A stretch of DNA of 64,000 bases from assembly GCA_963741305.1 (NCBI GenBank), contig CAVUHL010000003.1, positions 6,634,001 to 6,698,000 on the forward strand, given 5' to 3'. Below are positions 7,513-16,141 of this stretch, one piece after another. The stretch is from DATMER01 sp963741305 (GTDB taxonomy: Bacteria; Acidobacteriota; Thermoanaerobaculia; Multivoradales; UBA5704). The notes below the pieces were generated by a model that was given only the letters and a program-made list of their open reading frames with translations, did no database searches and was not told where the DNA came from. The first letter of the stretch is position 1, and each line of letters begins with the position of its first letter. A program made the position numbers and the translations under genes.

Positions 7513-10500
7513 TTGATCAGCGAAAAGTCCAAGGCGGAGCTCATCGATCAGGTCGTCGAGCGCGTCCGCGCCCGTCTCGACGGTGGTACCTCTGAGCTGG
7601 CTGAGCGGTTCGTGCGCCAGCTCTACGCCCACGTCCCCCCGTCCGACATCCTCGGCGACACTCCCGACAACCTGGCCGGCGCGGCCCTCGCCCTCTGGGA
7701 GCATGCCCAGGAGCGGGTGCCGGGACAGCCCAAGGTCCGCGTCTACACCCCGCGCATCGAGGCCAATGGCTGGGAGTCGTCGCACTCGGCCGTCGAGATC
7801 GTCAACGACGACATGCCCTTCCTCGTGGACTCCGTGAGCGCCGAGCTCCGCAGCATGGACGCCGAGGTTCAGCTCCTGATCCATCCGATCGTGCATGTGG
7901 AAAGGGATACGGACGGCCGCCTTCTGGACCTGCCCCAGCCCGGGGAAGGCGGGCCGTCCGAGTCGCTCATGCATGTCCGGGTGAGTGCCCAGCCCGCGGC
8001 CCGGCACGAAAAGATCCGGACCCGGGTCGAGGCGGTCCTGGCGGACGTGCGCGCCGCGGTGGACGACTGGAACACGATCCGGAAGCGCTGCTGGGACCTC
8101 GTGGCCGAGTTGGAGAAGACGCCGCCGCCGCTCCCCCGCAAGGAGATCGCCGAGGGCATCGCCTTCCTCGAATGGCTGGTGGACAACCACTTCACCTTCC
8201 TTGGCTACCGCGAGTACAGCTTCGCAGGCGAAGGGGAGGGGGCAGTGGCGCGGGTGCTCCCCGAGACCGGGCTGGGCATCCTGCGCAACGAGTCCTTCCC
8301 CATTTTCGAGGGGCTGCGCAACCTGGGCACCCTGCCCGAGGACGTCCGCCACTTCCTGCGCCAACCGGCGCTGCTGCTCATCACCAAGGCGAACCGCCTC
8401 TCGACCATCCACCGGGCAGTGCCCATGGATGCCATCGCCGTGAAGTGCTTCGATCCAAATGGCAACGTCACGGGCGAGCGCATCTTCGTCGGCCTGTTCA
8501 CGGCGTCGGCCTACTCACGCAGCCCGCGCACCATCCCGATCCTGCGCCAGAAGGTGGAGAGCTCGCTCGACCGCGCCGGCTTCCCCTCCGACAGCCACGA
8601 CGGCAAGGCGCTGACCAACGTCCTGGAGACCTACCCCCGCGACGAGCTGTTCCAGATCTCCGAGGACGAGCTGTTCCGGATCTCCATGGGCATCCTGCCG
8701 CTCCAACAGCGGCCGAGGATCGCCCTTTTCGTGCGCCGCGATCCGTTCGAGCGCTTCGTCTCCTGCCTGGTCTTCGTGCCGCGGGACCGCTACGACACCG
8801 ACCTGCGCCTCGCATTCCAGGCCATCCTCGCCCGCGCCTACCGCGGCAAGGTGACCGGACACCACACGCACCTGACCGACGAGGCCCTTGCGCGCCTCCA
8901 CTTCCACGTCGCCACCACGCCGGGTCAGATCCCCAACGTGGACCCCGAGGAGGTGGAGAGGCAGCTCCAGGACGCGGCGCGCTCCTGGGGCGAGCATCTG
9001 CAGGAGGCCCTCGTCGAGAAGCATGGCGAGGAGGAGGGCCTCCGCCTGGCCCGGCGCTACGGCAAGGCGTTCCCGGCCGTCTACCAGGAGCGCTTCGGAG
9101 GGGCCGGAGCGGTCTTCGACGTCGAGCTGCTGGAACGCGCCTATGCGACCGGCAACCTCGCCTTCGACCTCTACCGCTCGCCCGAGGCCGGACCCGGCGA
9201 GGTCGCGCTCAAGATCTACGGCAGCGGCGGCACGATCCCCCTCTCCGACATCCTTCCCATGCTGGAGAACATGGGGCTCAAGGTGCTGGAGGAGATGCCC
9301 TACGACGTGCGGCCGGCCGAGAGCGGCGAGGTCTCCATCCGCGACTTCCGGTTGATGATGGAGCTGATGCCAGAGGATGGCTCGCCGGTCGATCTCGCGC
9401 AGGTCAAAGCCCCGTTCGAAGAGGTCTTCGGCCACGTCTGGCTGGGAGAGATGGAGAACGACGGCTTCAACCGGCTCGTGCTGCAGGCCGGGCTCGTGGG
9501 CCGCGAGGTCACCGTCCTGCGCGCCTACTGCAAGTACCTGCGCCAGGCCCGGATCCAGTTCAGCCAGGCGTACATGGAGCGCACCCTGGCGCGCAACCCG
9601 GAGATCACCCGGCGCCTGATGGACCTCTTCCTCATCCTGTTCGACCCGGCCCGGCAGACCCCGCAGGATACTGCGAACGAGCGCGCCGCCACTCTGGTCT
9701 CCGAGATCGGGACCCTGCTGGACCAGGTCAAGAACGTCGACGAGGACCGCATCCTCCGCCGCTTCCTGAACCTCGTCGAGGCCACGCTGCGGACGAACTT
9801 CTTCCAGAAGGATGCCGCGGGCAACCTGAAGAGCTACCTCTCCCTGAAGCTCGACTCCCAGCTCATCGAGGAGCTTCCACTGCCGCGCCCGTTCCGCGAG
9901 GTCTTCGTGTTCAGCACCCGGGTGGAGGCGATCCACCTGCGCGGCGGCCGGGTGGCGCGCGGGGGCATCCGCTGGTCGGACCGGCCGGAGGACTTCCGCA
10001 CCGAGGTCCTGGGGCTGATGAAGGCGCAGGTGGTGAAGAACGCGGTCATCGTGCCGGTCGGCTCCAAGGGCGGTTTCGTGGTCAAGCGGCCACCCGCAGG
10101 CGGCCGCGAGGAGCTGCAGAAGGAAGGGATCGAGTGCTACAAGACCCTGATGCGCGGGCTCCTCGACATCACGGACAACCTGCAAGGCAGCAAGGTCGTA
10201 CCGCCGCCCGACGTGGTGCGGAGGGACGACGACGATCCCTATCTCGTTGTAGCGGCGGACAAGGGCACCGCCACTTTCTCGGACATCGCCAACGGAGTTG
10301 CCGCGGAGTACGGCTTCTGGCTCGACGACGCCTTCGCCTCCGGCGGCTCCTCGGGCTACGACCACAAGAAGATGGCCATCACCTCCCGCGGCGTCTGGGA
10401 ATCGGTGAAGCGCCACTTCCGGGAGCTCGGCAAGGACACCCAGGCCCAGGACTTCACGGTCGTGGGCGTCGGCGACATGTCCGGGGACGTGTTCGGCAAC

Positions 10501-12366
10501 GGCATGCTGATGTCGCCGCACATCCGCCTGCTGGCAGCCTTCGACCACCGGCACGTCTTCATCGACCCTGACCCGGATGCCGCGCGCAGCTACGAGGAGC
10601 GCAAGCGGCTCTTCCAGCTGCCGCGCTCCTCCTGGGCGGACTACGGCCCCGCGCTGATCTCCGAAGGCGGCGGCGTGTTCGACCGCAGTGCCAAAACGAT
10701 CCCGGTCTCAGCGCAAATGGCGCAGGCTTTCGGCATCGCGGGTGAGCACGTGAGCCCGGCCGAGTTGATCCAGGCCCTGCTCAAGGCGGAGGTGGAGCTG
10801 CTCTGGTTCGGCGGCATCGGCACCTACATCAAGGCGCGCACCGAGAGCCATGCCGACGTGGGCGACCGGGCCAACGATGCGCTGCGGGTGGACGCCGCGG
10901 ACCTGCGGGCAAAGGTGATCGGCGAGGGGGCGAACCTGGGCATGACCCAGCGCTCCCGCGCCGAGTACGCGCTGCGCGGAGGGCGGCTCAACACCGACTT
11001 CATCGACAACTCGGCGGGTGTCGACTGCTCCGACCACGAGGTCAACATCAAGATCCTCCTCGGCGATGTGGAGCGCTCTGGCAAGCTGTCCCGGCCGGAG
11101 AGGGACGAGCTGCTGCGGGAGATGACCGACGAGGTCGCCGCCCTGGTCCTGCGCGACAACTACCTCCAGACCCAGGCGCTGTCGGTGACGCAAGCGGTCA
11201 GCGCCCACCTGCTGGAGAGGCTGGCCCGGTTCGTCAAGGAGCTGGAGCGGGGCGGCCGGCTCAACCGTGCGATCGAGTTCCTGCCCGACGACGAGGCGAT
11301 TGCCGCGCGCGCCAGGCAGGGCCTCGGCCTCGTGCGGCCGGAGCTGTGCGTCCTCCTCTCCTACTCCAAGATGGCGCTCTATGAGGAGATCCTCCCCTCC
11401 GACCTGCCGGACGATCCTCATCTGCAGGAAGACTTGAAGCTCTATTTCCCCACCCCGCTGCGGAAGAAGTACGCGAAAGCGATCGGCAGCCACCGGCTGA
11501 GCCGGGAGATCATCGCCACGGCGGTGACGAACAGCATCGTGAACCGGGCCGGGGTCACCTTCGTCCACGAGGTCAAGGAAAAGACCGGGCTGTCCGCGGC
11601 CGACATGGCCCGCGCCTATGTGGTCACCCGCGACGTCTTCGCCCTGCGCGAGACCTGGGCCGCGATCGAGGCGCTGGACAACAAGGTCCCCGCCACTCTG
11701 CAGGCCCAGATGCTGCTGGAGTGCGGCCGGCTGATCCAGCGCGCCACGGTCTGGTTCCTGACCGAGTGCCGCCAGCCATTGGACATCGGCGGCCAGATCA
11801 AGGCGTACGGTGCCCGGGTGCGGGAGCTCACGGGCCAGCTCGGCGAGCTGATCCCCGAGATGGAGCGCGCGCACCTCCTGCACCAGGCGTCGGCCCTGGT
11901 GGCCAAGGGGGTACCGGAGGAGCTGGCGCAGCGGATCTCTTCCCTGAGCTGGATGCTGCCGTTGCTCGACATCGTGCGGATCTCCCGTGTCGCCTCGGTA
12001 CCGCTGCCGGAAGTGGGAAAGACCTACTTCGGCATCGGCGCCCGCTTCGGGTTCGACTGGCTGCGCCGGGCGGCGGCGGGCCTCCCCACCGACAAGGTCT
12101 GGGACAAGTTGGCGGTGACGGCGATCATGGATGACCTGTTCAGCCAGCAGGGGGAGCTGACCGCGCGCGTCCTGACCGGGGTGCGCAAGGGCGGGGACGC
12201 CAACCGGGCGGTCGACGCCTGGGTCGAGGAGCGCCGGCCGCTCGTGACCCGGACCGAGCAGCTCCTTGCGGAGCTGAAGTCGGTAGGCACGCCCGACCTC
12301 GCGATGCTGGCAGTGGCGAACCGCCAGCTCAAGTCGATGGGGGGCGTGGGTCCTTCTGGGGCTTGA
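7513..12366 (+). CDS. gdhB: NAD-specific glutamate dehydrogenase, 180-kDa class
   Basis: The 1,617-residue product is the large L-180 type NAD-glutamate dehydrogenase, which deaminates glutamate to 2-oxoglutarate and ammonium in amino-acid catabolism. The N-terminal half holds the regulatory ACT-like region (VEIVNDDMPFLVDSVSAELR). The catalytic part has GGRVARGGIRWSDRPEDFRT and the lysine-bearing loop VPVGSKGGF (Lys about 852), and a Rossmann region includes VVGVGDMSGDVFGNGML. The start is a TTG at 7513 with GGAGGAG six bases upstream (7500-7506 region). The same frame is open far upstream, but that part is antisense to the oxidoreductase and is not coding. The next gene begins one base after the stop. 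Confidence 0.95.
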   Translation: MISEKSKAELIDQVVERVRARLDGGTSELAERFVRQLYAHVPPSDILGDTPDNLAGAALALWEHAQERVPGQPKVRVYTPRIEANGWESSHSAVEIVNDDMPFLVDSVSAELRSMDAEVQLLIHPIVHVERDTDGRLLDLPQPGEGGPSESLMHVRVSAQPAARHEKIRTRVEAVLADVRAAVDDWNTIRKRCWDLVAELEKTPPPLPRKEIAEGIAFLEWLVDNHFTFLGYREYSFAGEGEGAVARVLPETGLGILRNESFPIFEGLRNLGTLPEDVRHFLRQPALLLITKANRLSTIHRAVPMDAIAVKCFDPNGNVTGERIFVGLFTASAYSRSPRTIPILRQKVESSLDRAGFPSDSHDGKALTNVLETYPRDELFQISEDELFRISMGILPLQQRPRIALFVRRDPFERFVSCLVFVPRDRYDTDLRLAFQAILARAYRGKVTGHHTHLTDEALARLHFHVATTPGQIPNVDPEEVERQLQDAARSWGEHLQEALVEKHGEEEGLRLARRYGKAFPAVYQERFGGAGAVFDVELLERAYATGNLAFDLYRSPEAGPGEVALKIYGSGGTIPLSDILPMLENMGLKVLEEMPYDVRPAESGEVSIRDFRLMMELMPEDGSPVDLAQVKAPFEEVFGHVWLGEMENDGFNRLVLQAGLVGREVTVLRAYCKYLRQARIQFSQAYMERTLARNPEITRRLMDLFLILFDPARQTPQDTANERAATLVSEIGTLLDQVKNVDEDRILRRFLNLVEATLRTNFFQKDAAGNLKSYLSLKLDSQLIEELPLPRPFREVFVFSTRVEAIHLRGGRVARGGIRWSDRPEDFRTEVLGLMKAQVVKNAVIVPVGSKGGFVVKRPPAGGREELQKEGIECYKTLMRGLLDITDNLQGSKVVPPPDVVRRDDDDPYLVVAADKGTATFSDIANGVAAEYGFWLDDAFASGGSSGYDHKKMAITSRGVWESVKRHFRELGKDTQAQDFTVVGVGDMSGDVFGNGMLMSPHIRLLAAFDHRHVFIDPDPDAARSYEERKRLFQLPRSSWADYGPALISEGGGVFDRSAKTIPVSAQMAQAFGIAGEHVSPAELIQALLKAEVELLWFGGIGTYIKARTESHADVGDRANDALRVDAADLRAKVIGEGANLGMTQRSRAEYALRGGRLNTDFIDNSAGVDCSDHEVNIKILLGDVERSGKLSRPERDELLREMTDEVAALVLRDNYLQTQALSVTQAVSAHLLERLARFVKELERGGRLNRAIEFLPDDEAIAARARQGLGLVRPELCVLLSYSKMALYEEILPSDLPDDPHLQEDLKLYFPTPLRKKYAKAIGSHRLSREIIATAVTNSIVNRAGVTFVHEVKEKTGLSAADMARAYVVTRDVFALRETWAAIEALDNKVPATLQAQMLLECGRLIQRATVWFLTECRQPLDIGGQIKAYGARVRELTGQLGELIPEMERAHLLHQASALVAKGVPEELAQRISSLSWMLPLLDIVRISRVASVPLPEVGKTYFGIGARFGFDWLRRAAAGLPTDKVWDKLAVTAIMDDLFSQQGELTARVLTGVRKGGDANRAVDAWVEERRPLVTRTEQLLAELKSVGTPDLAMLAVANRQLKSMGGVGPSGA

Positions 12367-12367
12367 G

Positions 12368-12868
12368 ATGACCGCCTTTCCCTTCCGTCCCTGGGTGCGG
12401 AGCACCAGCAGGCGGGCGATGATCTGGGGCGTGGGGGTGGTGGCGGTGGTGGGCGTCGGCTCCTGGTGGTTGGAGCGCGGCGAGACCCAGGCCTGGGGCC
12501 GCGCCTTCGGGGTGCTCCTCGCCTACAGCCTGCTTTTCTGGGTGAGCCTGTTCAAGATCTGGTGGACGGCCGGCCGCCCGGCAGTGGCCGTCGATACCGA
12601 GGCCCTCTACTACCAGCCGCTCCACACCTTCAAGCCGACGCGGGTCCCGTTCGCCCGTGTCCTCGCCTGCAATCCCAAGCCTGGCACCGAGGCACTGCGA
12701 GTCGTGGTCGAAAAGCGGGGCACGGGCCGCGAGCTTTTCCTGAACCTCGCCGTGGTGAAAGGCCAGCACCAATTCCTCGACCTCCTGGCCGAACGCCTGG
12801 AAGCCGAGGGTCTGGAGCGGGTGGGGGAGAGGGCGTGGAGCCGGCCGGACTGGGAAGAGAGCGTCTGA
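12368..12868 (+). CDS. Small membrane protein, possible PH-like domain
   Basis: The 166-residue protein has two predicted membrane helices in its first 65 residues (MIWGVGVVAVVGVGSWW and VLLAYSLLFWVSLFKIWW). A soluble C-terminal region with alternating strands follows (PAVAVDTEALYYQPLHTF, ALRVVVEKRGTGRELFLNLA) and a final helix FLDLLAERLEAEG. The pattern of two helices then a beta sandwich resembles bacterial PH-domain membrane proteins, but similarity is only by eye. It starts one base after the glutamate dehydrogenase stop, so it is almost surely translated from the same mRNA. Function unknown. Confidence 0.7.
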   Translation: MTAFPFRPWVRSTSRRAMIWGVGVVAVVGVGSWWLERGETQAWGRAFGVLLAYSLLFWVSLFKIWWTAGRPAVAVDTEALYYQPLHTFKPTRVPFARVLACNPKPGTEALRVVVEKRGTGRELFLNLAVVKGQHQFLDLLAERLEAEGLERVGERAWSRPDWEESV

Positions 12869-12871
12869 ACA

Positions 12872-12880
12872 TGCTATTCT
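12872..12880 (+). promoter_or_regulatory. Extended -10 of the ParDE-like operon
   Basis: TGC-TATTCT (12872-12880) is an extended -10 element ending seven bases before the ATG of the antitoxin. No -35 box and no Shine-Dalgarno are seen, so a leaderless mRNA is likely. Confidence 0.45.
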
Positions 12881-12887
12881 GTCCGAA

Positions 12888-13136
12888 ATGAGCGACACCA
12901 AGGCGACCGTGACCGTGACCCTTCCGGTCAACATCAAGGAACGTCTGGAAGGACTGGCACGAACGACGGCTCGTTCCGAGGAGGGGCTGGCCGCCGACGC
13001 GATCAGCTCTTATGTCGAGCTGCAGGAGTGGCAGCTCGCAAAGATTCAGCGTGGAATCAGACAGGCCGATGCCGGGGAGTTTGCGGAGGACGAGGAGGTC
13101 GCGGCCGTCTTTACGCGCTGGATGAATGCGAGTTAG
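12888..13136 (+). CDS. Ribbon-helix-helix antitoxin (ParD/CopG-like)
   Basis: The 82-residue protein opens with the strand of a ribbon-helix-helix fold (ATVTVTLPVNIKERLEGLAR) and the second helix SEEGLAADAISSYVELQEWQ. The acidic C-terminal tail (AGEFAEDEEVAAVF) would wrap the toxin. Its last 11 bases overlap the ParE-like toxin gene, the usual arrangement. The protein would bind its own promoter as a dimer. The promoter is an extended -10 just before the ATG. Confidence 0.88.
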   Translation: MSDTKATVTVTLPVNIKERLEGLARTTARSEEGLAADAISSYVELQEWQLAKIQRGIRQADAGEFAEDEEVAAVFTRWMNAS

Positions 13137-13410
13137 GTGGACTCGGGGAGCCCTTAGAGACCTTGAGTCCGCGTGCGAGCGCATCGCCCGGGACCGACCT
13201 GGAGCTGCCAGCCGAGTCGCGACGAAGATCCACGACGCAGTCGCCCGTCTGGCGGACCACCCAGCCATGGGGCGGCCCGGCCGCATCCCAGGGACCCGGG
13301 AGCTGATCGTCTCAGGCCTCCCCTACATCGTTCCCTATCGAATCCGTGATGAGACTGTGGAGATCCTGAGCGTGTTCCACGCGGCGAGGAAATGGCCGGA
13401 GGGCTTCTGA
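13126..13410 (+). CDS. ParE/RelE-superfamily toxin
   Basis: The 94-residue product has the ParE pattern: VRWTRGALRDLESACERIAR at the start, helix ATKIHDAVARLADHPAMGRP in the middle, and the C-terminal strands ELIVSGLPYIVPYRIRDETV and EILSVFHAARKWP. ParE toxins poison DNA gyrase and RelE homologues cut mRNA; RIRDETVEILSVFHAARKW is the conserved end and does not decide between them. It is coupled to the ribbon-helix-helix antitoxin by an 11-base overlap. A strong hairpin follows the stop. Confidence 0.92.
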   Translation: MRVRWTRGALRDLESACERIARDRPGAASRVATKIHDAVARLADHPAMGRPGRIPGTRELIVSGLPYIVPYRIRDETVEILSVFHAARKWPEGF

Positions 13411-13432
13411 GGGCTCCCCTTCGGGAGCCCTC
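13409..13432. terminator. Bidirectional terminator hairpin
   Basis: GAGGGCTCCC and GGGAGCCCTC form a perfect 10-bp stem with a CTTC loop. It lies between the convergent toxin gene and the NYN-domain gene and could stop both transcripts; there is no strong T-run. Confidence 0.7.
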
Positions 13433-13446
13433 AGTCAGTACGTAGC

Positions 13447-14958
13447 CTATCGCCGGGTGCTCGCCGGGGCTTCCTTGCCCGTGGCGAAGCCGGTGACGAT
13501 GTAGGTGCCGGAGCGCTGGTCCTTCTTCAGGCGGATGATGTTCTTGCGCGAGGCGTCTTCCAGCAGCTCGGAGAAGCTGGCATAGCCGTAGTAGCCCTCG
13601 TTGAAGGAGGGCTTCTTGCGCTGCATCGTCTGCTTGATCATCGAGCCCCAAAGCACGTCCTTGTTCTCGCGGAGCAGCGCCTGGATGGCGTCGACCATCA
13701 GGCTGAAAGCCTCGGCGGTCTTCTTGTTCAGGCCATCCAGCTTCGGGCCCTTCTGGGAGTCGCGCCAGACGTCCTCGTAGTAGAGGAACTCGTCGCAGTT
13801 GTCGATCAGCAGCGCCGAGGACGAGTTCTTCACCCCGATGCCGATCACGTACTTGTTGTTCTCCTTGAGCTTCGAGACCAGCGGCGAGAAGTCGCTGTCG
13901 CCCGACAGGATCACGAACGTGTCCAGGTGCTCCTTGGAGTAGGAGAGGTCCATGGCGTCGACGACCATCTTGATGTCGGCGCTGTTCTTGCCCGAGTAGT
14001 ACTTCTGCGGGATGTCGATCAGCTCGATGGCCGCCTCGTGGAAGCCGCGCTTGTAGTCGCTGTAGCGCTCCCAGTCGGCATAGGCCTTCTTGACGATGAT
14101 CTTGCCCTTTTCCAGCAAGCGCTCGAGGACCAGCTCGATGTCGAACTTGCCGATGTCCGAGTCGCGGACGCCGAGCGCGATGTTCTCGAGGTCGCAGAAC
14201 ATGGCGATCTTGCGCTCGTCGGTCATCCGCTGGCGCTCGGGCACGGAGATGATGATCTCGCGGCCGACCGTCTCGAAGTCGCTCGCCGGGATCGTGAAGC
14301 TCTCGGTGCGGGCGGAGCGGATCTGGGTCATGCCGCCCGTACTGCCAGTGGAGGGCGAGATCTGGGCCAGGGGCGCCATCGGAGGGTTGACGGCCACGCG
14401 CCGGGGAACCGGAGGCTCCTCGTACGCCGGCTCGGCGGCTTCCTCTTCGTCCTCGTCAGCGGGAGCCGCTGCGCGGGCTTCCTTGCCGCCCTCCTTGCGT
14501 CCCCGTCCACGGCTGCGGCGGGGCCGGCGGCGCTTGGCTTCGCCCCGGGCTTCTTCCTGAGCAGCGGAGTCCTCCGTGCCCTCGGTGCCCTCAGCGGTTT
14601 CAGACTGGGCGGAGACCTCCTCTTCGTCTTCGTCGTCCTCATCTGCCTCGTCGGCAGGCTCCTCCGGGACCAGCTCAGGCTGGCCCAGTTGCAGCTCGCC
14701 GGACTCGTCCGGTTCCTCCTCGAGGAACTCGGTGGGCACGGGCTGGCTGCGCCAGGCGGGCTCCGGTTCAGCTATCGCCTCGTAGGGCTCGTGGCGCCAA
14801 GCCGGCTCGGCTTCCAGCGACGGGGACGTCTCTCTCAGGGTTTCCGGAGATAGCGGGACGCTCTCAGGGGCGATGGAGGTCGGGGTTTCCTTCTCTTGCG
14901 GCCGGTCCTTGTCTTCTTTGGCGCCCTCGGCCGTGGGGCGCAGCCACCATGGTGTCAA
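13447..14958 (-). CDS. NYN-domain RNase-like protein with OST-HTH/LOTUS domain
   Basis: The 503-residue protein has three parts. Residues 1 to about 240 are low-complexity and acidic, with an Arg-rich patch (KRRRPRRSRGRGRKEGG), and are probably disordered and RNA- or protein-contacting. Residues about 247-400 form a LabA-like NYN domain: IAMFCDLENIALG with Asp256, and VILSGDSDFSPLVSKLKE with the metal-binding aspartates. Residues about 415-495 are an OST-HTH/LOTUS domain (VLWGSMIKQTMQRKKPSFNE, YGYASFSELLEDASRKNIIR). NYN enzymes are PIN-like, metal-dependent ribonucleases and OST-HTH binds RNA. The start is TTG at 14958 with GGAAAGGA about ten bases upstream; a later start is possible because of the disordered region. 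Confidence 0.9.
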   Translation of the reverse strand: MTPWWLRPTAEGAKEDKDRPQEKETPTSIAPESVPLSPETLRETSPSLEAEPAWRHEPYEAIAEPEPAWRSQPVPTEFLEEEPDESGELQLGQPELVPEEPADEADEDDEDEEEVSAQSETAEGTEGTEDSAAQEEARGEAKRRRPRRSRGRGRKEGGKEARAAAPADEDEEEAAEPAYEEPPVPRRVAVNPPMAPLAQISPSTGSTGGMTQIRSARTESFTIPASDFETVGREIIISVPERQRMTDERKIAMFCDLENIALGVRDSDIGKFDIELVLERLLEKGKIIVKKAYADWERYSDYKRGFHEAAIELIDIPQKYYSGKNSADIKMVVDAMDLSYSKEHLDTFVILSGDSDFSPLVSKLKENNKYVIGIGVKNSSSALLIDNCDEFLYYEDVWRDSQKGPKLDGLNKKTAEAFSLMVDAIQALLRENKDVLWGSMIKQTMQRKKPSFNEGYYGYASFSELLEDASRKNIIRLKKDQRSGTYIVTGFATGKEAPASTRR

Positions 14959-15101
14959 TGTTTTGCGTCCTTTCCCGGGCCCGTGGCGGGACCCGCTGGA
15001 GTGCGGTCTTGCATCATCGATAGTCGTCTCTTTGGAGCTTCAGCTCGGGCTATGGCGGCGGGGGGCGGACCGGACAGCCGGGTGGATTCTACCACGGCGC
15101 C

Positions 15102-15410
15102 TCAATCGAGGTCGAAAGGGCGGCGCGGGGGCCCCTGGTCGGGGTCCTCCTCGGCGCGGCGCAGGGCCTCGCGGAACTTTTCTTCCATGAGGCGATCGCG
15201 GTCCTTCATGGCCGCGACCTCGCGCTGGAAGACGTCCTCGGCCCGGGCCTTGTCGTCGTCGAGCCCCTTGAGGAGGGAGTCGAAGTCCTTGCCTCCGGCG
15301 AGAGGCTGCTTGGCCTTGCGGTGGGAGAGGACCTCGCCCGTCTCGGCATCGATCACCAGGTCGGAGCTGCAGTCGGGACAGCGGACGGTCAGCTTGCGGG
15401 TCTCGCTCAC
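15102..15410 (-). CDS. Conserved small protein with one CPDC zinc knuckle
   Basis: The 102-residue protein begins with a half zinc-ribbon (LTVRCPDCSSDLVIDAETGE) and continues as a long charged helix (EDVFQREVAAMKDRDRLMEE, KFREALRRAEEDPDQGPP) that may form a coiled coil. Only two cysteines are present, so metal binding would need a dimer. The GTG start at 15410 has GAGGA directly before it and TAGAAT six bases upstream. It is divergent from an HD-domain gene with 37 bases between them. No function is assigned. Confidence 0.7.
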   Translation of the reverse strand: MSETRKLTVRCPDCSSDLVIDAETGEVLSHRKAKQPLAGGKDFDSLLKGLDDDKARAEDVFQREVAAMKDRDRLMEEKFREALRRAEEDPDQGPPRRPFDLD

Positions 15411-15447
15411 TCCTCAATTCTACCTGTATTCTGCTACCGTACGCCTC

Positions 15448-16020
15448 ATGACGACCGAAGAGAGACTTCCCAGTCGTGACGAAGTCTGGCAGCTCCTCTG
15501 CCAGTACACGGAAAAGGAAGGCCTGCGCAAGCACGCGCTCGCCGTCGAGGCCTCGATGCGCCACTACGCCCGCCTCTGGGGCGAGGACGAGGAGCTCTGG
15601 GGCCTCACCGGGCTGATCCACGATTTCGACTACGAGCGCTGGCCCGACGAGCAGAACCATCCCTACCGGGGCATCGAGGTCCTGACCGAGCAGGGCTATC
15701 CCGAGGTGATGCGGACCGCGATCCTCGGCCATGCCCCCTACACCGGGGTTCCGCGGGAGACGAAGCTCGCCAAGACGCTCTACGCCTGCGACGAGCTGTC
15801 CGGCTTCGTGACGGCGGTGGCCCTGGTCAAGCCGAGCAAGTCGGTCAAGGACGTGGACGTGGCCTCGGTGAAGAAGCGCTTCAAGGAGAAGGCTTTCGCC
15901 CGCGGCGTCCACCGCGAGGACATCTTCCAGGGCACCGAGGAGCTGGGCGTCCCCCTGGACGAGCACATCGCGAACGTCATCCAGGCGCTTCAGAACGAGT
16001 CGGAGCGGTTGGGGCTTTAG
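15448..16020 (+). CDS. HD-domain phosphohydrolase-like protein
   Basis: The 190-residue protein is a single HD domain. The metal-binding motif is LTGLIHDFDYERWPDEQNHP, followed by conserved AILGHAPYTGVPRETKLAKT and the helix YACDELSGFVTAVALVKPSK. Bacterial homologues are often called hydrolases or HDIG-domain proteins and probably cleave phosphomonoesters or nucleotides; the substrate is unknown. The ATG at 15448 is the first after the short divergent intergenic region. A 21-bp repeat array begins 12 bases after its stop. Confidence 0.88.
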   Translation: MTTEERLPSRDEVWQLLCQYTEKEGLRKHALAVEASMRHYARLWGEDEELWGLTGLIHDFDYERWPDEQNHPYRGIEVLTEQGYPEVMRTAILGHAPYTGVPRETKLAKTLYACDELSGFVTAVALVKPSKSVKDVDVASVKKRFKEKAFARGVHREDIFQGTEELGVPLDEHIANVIQALQNESERLGL

Positions 16021-16031
16021 ACCGGGCCGTC

Positions 16032-16136
16032 ATGGCTTGAAGACCGGCGGAGGCAGCTTCGAGCCAAGCCGCCATCCCTACATCTGAAGCAGTCATGGCT
16101 TGGGACGAAGCCGCCTTGGCTTGGGACGAAGCCGCC
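16032..16136 (+). repeat. 21-bp tandem array between the HD and YfhO-like genes
   Basis: Five units of 21 bp start at 16032, 16053, 16074, 16095 and 16116. The last two are 20/21 identical (GGCTTGGGACGAAGCCGCC core); the others are degenerate and partly inverted. The whole space between the two convergent genes is this array. On the minus strand it is open as GGFVPSQ-like heptads. Confidence 0.8.
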
Positions 16137-16141
16137 GTAGC

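Noticed and set aside
8515..10554. 679-codon open frame antisense to glutamate dehydrogenase
   Set aside because: High-GC codon bias opens the antisense frame; no domain and no start signal.
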